From NCBI GenBank assembly GCA_942491935.1, contig CALOCZ010000072.1, positions 131,528-195,527 of the forward strand: a stretch of DNA of 64,000 nt, in the 5' to 3' direction. The notes below the pieces were generated by a model, which saw only the letters and a program-made list of their open reading frames with translations, made no database searches and was not told where the DNA came from. The DNA is from JAGTVG01 sp942491935 (GTDB taxonomy: Bacteria; Bacteroidota; Bacteroidia; Cytophagales; Cyclobacteriaceae). Each line of letters opens with the position of its first letter. Position 1 is the first letter of the stretch. Position numbers and translations under genes: made by a program. Below, piece by piece: positions 62,903-64,000 of this stretch.

Positions 62903-64000
62903 CTACTGACCATTAAATTCTACCTTTACCTTTCGGTTCAAGGATTGACCACTTGGATTGATTAAAATGTATCCGGCATTTGAAGAAGGGATAGATTCAA
63001 GAATAATATTGTCAGATTCAGGGTCTAACAAGATTTTGGTTTCAGAAATTTGATCCAGATTAGGAATAAATAGTCTTGTAGGGCCTGATATTTCCGGATC
63101 CTCTTGCCAGGAACATTCGAAAACGCCAGTCATCCTGTCATAATTATAAGAGATCAAGCTACCTGATATTTCAGATGGATAGGGTCTTATAATACTAAGA
63201 TTAAAATAGGGATACTGATCAATATCCTTATAATATGCCCAATAAGTATTGCTGAAATGCAGTTCTTCAATTAATCCAACAGCATGGGAAGCAGTCTCCA
63301 CCATTTTTGGACTTTTTGAATGAAAGGCGCCCCATTCGCCGAGAAGCACTGGCATATTCAAACGTTTTGATGTTTCAGAGATTCTTGAATATATAAATTC
63401 TACCCTTTCGTAACTGGGATTTTCGACTTCCTTGGTATCAGTAAGCAGGTCATAGCCATGTGCTCCGTATGCCTGAAGCGGATCCGGATTACCCTGCTCA
63501 TCTACTACAGGACTAAGGGCACTTGAAACACCCGTATTATTAAAATAGCCGTGTTCAAGAAAAATAATATGGTTTTTATTCACTTCCCGTATGGCATTTC
63601 TTGCCTTCTGATAAAAATCACTTAACGTTGTACTTTCAAATGGGGCGTTAACCTCATAAATTGCATCGACTACCCTACTATATTTATCTGCTTCGGAAAT
63701 TTGCTTTAAAGCTTCTAACCTTGATTCTTCATTTGTCCATATAGCCATTAGTTCTTCCTCACCAGGAGGTTGTTGACCTGTTGTTTCTGCAACAACCATG
63801 GCATAAGCTTCCAGAAGCTTCGGCATAATATTATTTGCTTCTGATCCCATAAAAGGTTCATTCATAATGTCAAAACCAATAATGGATGTATTCTCTGCAT
63901 ATCGTTCAGCAATATGTTTCCAACATGCAATGTAATGATCCTGTATGCCAATACCATCCGGGGCTGGAGTATTCTTCCAGAAATTGTCGAATGCATGCTG
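62903..64000 (-). CDS. GH5 endoglycoceramidase-like hydrolase, 5' part outside window
   Basis: The frame is open beyond the window edge at 64000, so the N-terminus is missing and about 365 residues are visible. They include FDIMNEPFMGS with the acid/base Glu, HIIFLEHGYFNN, and VLLGEWGAFHS with the nucleophile Glu, followed by WAYYKDID. The C-terminal beta-sandwich (IPSSNAGYILINPSG) is also present. This layout matches GH5 enzymes of the endoglycoceramidase type, which release the glycan from glycosphingolipids, better than it matches simple cellulases. Presence of a signal peptide cannot be checked. Confidence 0.8.
   Translation of the reverse strand, partial: QHAFDNFWKNTPAPDGIGIQDHYIACWKHIAERYAENTSIIGFDIMNEPFMGSEANNIMPKLLEAYAMVVAETTGQQPPGEEELMAIWTNEESRLEALKQISEADKYSRVVDAIYEVNAPFESTTLSDFYQKARNAIREVNKNHIIFLEHGYFNNTGVSSALSPVVDEQGNPDPLQAYGAHGYDLLTDTKEVENPSYERVEFIYSRISETSKRLNMPVLLGEWGAFHSKSPKMVETASHAVGLIEELHFSNTYWAYYKDIDQYPYFNLSIIRPYPSEISGSLISYNYDRMTGVFECSWQEDPEISGPTRLFIPNLDQISETKILLDPESDNIILESIPSSNAGYILINPSGQSLNRKVKVEFNGQ

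Noticed and set aside
1..64000. tRNA, rRNA, CRISPR arrays, IS elements or phage
   Set aside because: No cloverleaf, T-loop-like consensus, regular spaced repeat, transposase or phage protein was recognised on either strand. The only long repeats are the duplicated kinase modules.
52274..64000. A complete polysaccharide utilisation locus
   Set aside because: Several CAZymes are present but no SusC/SusD-type transporter or SusD lipoprotein is in the window, so the term is not supported here. The genes could extend beyond 64000.

Overview
The window looks like a chromosomal segment from a Bacteroidota member, most likely a marine or soil Cytophagales-type gliding bacterium. The basis is low G+C by eye, weak Shine-Dalgarno sequences, a few TAnnTTTG-type -7 boxes, PorT-like outer-membrane barrels, an orphan MacB-type ABC permease, many glycoside hydrolases and a very large hybrid-sensor repertoire. 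The genus cannot be fixed from sequence alone. I saw no rRNA, tRNA, CRISPR array, phage or insertion sequence.

Layout. 1-9.1 kb: a mixed set with a truncated beta-helix protein, a DUF1761-like membrane protein, a Tat/lipoprotein sugar isomerase, an SDR, cardiolipin synthase, two metallo-beta-lactamase-fold hydrolases, a TfoX-N protein and two outer-membrane barrels. 9.1-17.6 kb (minus strand): secreted carbohydrate enzymes, namely a GH13 amylase with an overlapping glutaredoxin-like lipoprotein, a pectin-acetylesterase/Notum-type hydrolase and a GH2 beta-galactosidase, then an orphan FtsX/MacB permease.

17.9-37.5 kb (minus strand): a tightly packed signalling array with two receiver proteins (one fused to a class III nucleotide cyclase), a second cyclase-TolB-TPR protein, five histidine-kinase cores sharing almost the same catalytic region, and a FIST sensor. 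A 50-codon FIST remnant lies beside the fourth kinase. Two of the kinases are giant proteins built from five or six tandem copies of a coiled-coil plus GAF-like module with an LERVRxxxMAM signature. Almost every large gene here is broken by single-base frameshifts, and one (33.1-37.5 kb) is shattered. Whether this is gene decay or consensus error in a repeat-rich region is the main uncertainty.

37.9-42.5 kb (minus): an apparent operon of a GMC oxidoreductase, a small partner protein, an aldehyde dehydrogenase and a fold-III PLP enzyme, diverging from a 601-residue uncharacterised cysteine-rich protein (42.8-44.6 kb). 44.6-52.1 kb: housekeeping genes (cyclophilin, SLC12-like transporter, TruC-like pseudouridine synthase, SUI1 factor, cold-shock protein, POT peptide transporter, deoC). 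52.3-64 kb: a second glycan region with a GH43-like protein, a clan GH-D-like hydrolase, a membrane LytTR regulator, an uncharacterised lipoprotein of about 690 residues (frameshifted), a Ca-dependent PI-PLC, a GH29 fucosidase, a frameshifted phosphodiesterase and a GH5 endoglycoceramidase-like enzyme cut by the window edge. The enzyme mix suggests degradation of glycolipids or lipid-anchored glycans rather than a plain plant polysaccharide. No SusC/SusD pair is present inside the window.
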